40,014 nucleotides of DNA from Oscillospiraceae bacterium (GTDB lineage: Bacteria > Bacillota > Clostridia > Oscillospirales > Oscillospiraceae), in NCBI GenBank assembly GCA_017516925.1, contig JAFXAQ010000062.1, positions 1 through 40,014 of the forward strand, in the 5' to 3' direction. Made by a program: the position numbers and the translations under genes. A model generated the notes under the pieces. The model did no database searches and was not told where the DNA came from. It saw nothing but the letters and a program-made list of their open reading frames with translations. How positions within the stretch are numbered: position 1 is the first letter of the stretch; each line of letters starts with the position of its first letter. Shown here piece by piece: positions 38,285 through 40,014 of this stretch.

Positions 38285-39467
38285 AAATTGCTTTTTTGCC
38301 GTCTAAGAAGACGGCGGTTATGTTGAAATCCTCGTCGGCGAGGACCAGGTCTGCCGCCTTTCCCACTGCAATGCTGCCCATCACGTCCTCCACGCCCAGC
38401 AGCTTGGCTGGCGCCAGAGACAACAGCTTGGAGGCAGTACAGATTGGGAGGCCGTATTTGCCGCACAGGGTCTGCAGGCAGCGCTCTGTGGTGGCAATAC
38501 TGCCGGCAAAGCTGGACAGGTCCTTCAGCTTGGCAACCCCGTCATCCACAACCACCTCACTGCCACAGGTTTTGGTCCCCAGGTACCCAACCTTTAAATC
38601 GGTACCGGCAATGCGCATTGCGTCGGTGATACCGCAAACCTTATCTGCACCCTTAATTTTCACCGCCATTGCCAGAATGCCTCTGGGAATATGGCAGCCG
38701 TCGCAAATCAGCTCTATCACCACATCGTCGTGGAGGTAAGCCGCCTCCACCACACCGTCCAGCACCTTTTGTCCCACCTTGCGATAGGTGGAGCAGGCAT
38801 TGTAGCAGTGGGTCACGTGGGAAAAGCCTGCGGCGATGGCACGTTCTGCCTCCTCGGTGGTTGCCTGAGAGTGTCCCATAGAGCAGACAACCCCTTTGGA
38901 GGATAAGAATTTTCCCATTTCTTCAATCCCGGGCAGCTCCGGCGCCGCATCCCAGCGGACAATGTGCCCCTGAGATAATGCGTACAGCCGCTTGACCTCC
39001 TCCATATCCGGATACCGCAGAAGGTCTCCCCGCTGGGCGCCCTTGGACTTTTCATTGGCGCCGGAAAAATAAGGTCCCTCCAGATGCAGTCCCAGGGTCT
39101 TTGCCCCCTTGCGTTCCGTCTGCAAATATGCAAGATATGTCCGGACAAACTGCTCCGTTTCCTCCGCTGAGGCGGTCATAGAGGTGGGGCACAGGGCAGT
39201 GGTGCCGTAACGCAGGTGGGTTTCGGTGACAGTGTGGAAGCTTTCCACCGTGCCCTCCATAAAATCGGCACCGCCACCGCCGTGAACATGGGTGTCGATA
39301 AAGCCTGCCAGGAGGTAATTCCCCTGCGCATCCAGCACCTGTGCGTCACTGGGCGCATATTTGCAATCAAGCGCTTTGATTTTTCCGTGGCTGAGCAGCA
39401 CGGAAATGCCCTCCGTAACGGCATCCGCCAGCACCACACGAGCATTTGTAATCAGTAAATCCTTCAT
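38283..39467 (-). CDS. nagA: N-acetylglucosamine-6-phosphate deacetylase
   Basis: Hydrolyses GlcNAc-6-P to glucosamine-6-P and acetate. The 394-residue amidohydrolase has GFIDTHVHGGGG (His60, His62), metal-ligand Glu in HLEGPYFSG, SMGHSQA, VTHCYNA, CDGCHI and the catalytic Asp in CGITDAM. A short N-terminal beta domain opens MKDLLITNARVVLAD. ATG 39467 overlaps the upstream nagB stop in an ATGA arrangement, so the two are translationally coupled. Product goes to NagB and then glycolysis, or to amino-sugar synthesis feeding wecB upstream. Confidence 0.96.
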   Translation of the reverse strand: MKDLLITNARVVLADAVTEGISVLLSHGKIKALDCKYAPSDAQVLDAQGNYLLAGFIDTHVHGGGGADFMEGTVESFHTVTETHLRYGTTALCPTSMTASAEETEQFVRTYLAYLQTERKGAKTLGLHLEGPYFSGANEKSKGAQRGDLLRYPDMEEVKRLYALSQGHIVRWDAAPELPGIEEMGKFLSSKGVVCSMGHSQATTEEAERAIAAGFSHVTHCYNACSTYRKVGQKVLDGVVEAAYLHDDVVIELICDGCHIPRGILAMAVKIKGADKVCGITDAMRIAGTDLKVGYLGTKTCGSEVVVDDGVAKLKDLSSFAGSIATTERCLQTLCGKYGLPICTASKLLSLAPAKLLGVEDVMGSIAVGKAADLVLADEDFNITAVFLDGKKAI

Positions 39468-40014
39468 TTGTTGTACACCCTTATCTGCGGCACCGGGCAG
39501 GCAGTTGCCACCTGGGCTGCGTATAGTGTAGCATTGGGATGGTTCCGGAACAGGCTGCAGGGCACCTGACAGGTAATGTCTCCGTGGAGAATTTTCCGCA
39601 GGGCGCCGGCATTCCAGTCCCGGGGCATCATCATAATGACCTTCTTTGCCATAAACAGCTCCTTCATACCCACGGTAATGCAGTACTCCGGAATGGCATC
39701 CAAATCGGCGCCGCAGTTCATAAAGGCATTGATGGTTTTGGTCTCCCGGCTAAGCTTCAGCACCCGGGTGGAACGGTTCAAAAATTCCTCGTTGGTGCAG
39801 CTTTCTCCCGGCTCCGGCGGCTCATTGAAGGCATAGTGTCCGTTGATACCCACACCGCCGAACACCATATCCAGCTTGCCGTATTTTTCAATGATTTCCA
39901 GAACCTTTCCGGGATTTCCGGGGTCCGGGAAATACCGGTTTTCCGGCAGGACATTCCGTTCCTCATCAATCTGGGAGTAAAACACCCGGTCCATACCGCC
40001 CCGGAAGGAAAGGG
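39464..40014 (-). CDS. nagB: Glucosamine-6-phosphate deaminase, C-terminal part (runs off right edge)
   Basis: Converts glucosamine-6-P to fructose-6-P and ammonia. The frame is open to the window end, so the start lies outside; about 183 codons are visible. The lid/active-site motif reads VGINGHYAFNEPPEP, comparable to GIGxDGHIAFNEP of NagB, and the N-terminal visible part (SFRGGMDRVFYSQID) matches the region after the sugar-phosphate loop. The partial Tyr in GHYAF and the PEPGESC segment are slightly unusual, so it may belong to a 6-phosphogluconolactonase/NagB-like subgroup rather than canonical NagB. It overlaps nagA by four bases. Confidence 0.87.
   Translation of the reverse strand, partial: LSFRGGMDRVFYSQIDEERNVLPENRYFPDPGNPGKVLEIIEKYGKLDMVFGGVGINGHYAFNEPPEPGESCTNEEFLNRSTRVLKLSRETKTINAFMNCGADLDAIPEYCITVGMKELFMAKKVIMMMPRDWNAGALRKILHGDITCQVPCSLFRNHPNATLYAAQVATACPVPQIRVYNK

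Overview
The window looks like chromosomal DNA of a spore-forming, anaerobic gut Clostridia, most likely Oscillospirales (Oscillospiraceae/Ruminococcaceae). The reasons are spo0A and spoVT, a DnaD/DnaI-type replication pair, a metV-metF pair, moderately high GC with Gram-positive Shine-Dalgarno sites, canonical TTGACA-17-TATAAT promoters, and short hairpin-rich intergenic elements. No rRNA, phage, integrase, transposase or CRISPR array was seen. The taxonomic assignment is inference.

Layout. 1-8.7 kb holds housekeeping and core regulation: the start of a MalK/UgpC-type ATPase, an M18 aminopeptidase, spo0A, eda (KDPG aldolase) with a DUF1292 gene, divergent cysE/cysK, murA and an RsmF-type rRNA methyltransferase. 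8.7-9.2 kb is a non-coding block with a terminal-inverted-repeat element built of small hairpins. 9.2-14.8 kb is an Lpl-type sugar ABC transporter (no ATPase of its own) divergent from a GH13 alpha-glucosidase. 14.9-21.4 kb has tRNA-Leu(UAA), a CE15-like esterase, a polar amino-acid ABC transporter (three genes), metV-metF and an SGNH esterase. 21.4-26.3 kb, all on the minus strand, has the dnaD-dnaI-HAD-yfbR operon, an NlpC/P60 endopeptidase and spoVT; a second repeat element sits in the spoVT leader.

26.6-38.2 kb is a plus-strand amino-sugar and surface-polysaccharide region: a NahK-like hexosamine 1-kinase, then what is probably one transcription unit of three glycosyltransferases, wecB (UDP-GlcNAc 2-epimerase), a Wzm/Wzt ABC exporter whose ATPase carries a C-terminal carbohydrate-binding domain, and a 1268-residue protein that joins a SAM methyltransferase, a long coiled coil and two glycosyltransferase modules. 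The likely logic is: sugars are activated and epimerised, a glycan is built on the cytoplasmic face, its end is methylated, Wzt recognises the finished end, and Wzm exports it. Convergent nagB-nagA (amino-sugar catabolism) closes the window.

The best candidates for something undescribed are the methyltransferase/coiled-coil/double-glycosyltransferase fusion with its Wzt partner, and the symmetric hairpin-array element at 8838-9225. Several start codons were re-chosen from ribosome binding sites (cysE, murA, dnaI and the Wzt gene use non-ATG starts).
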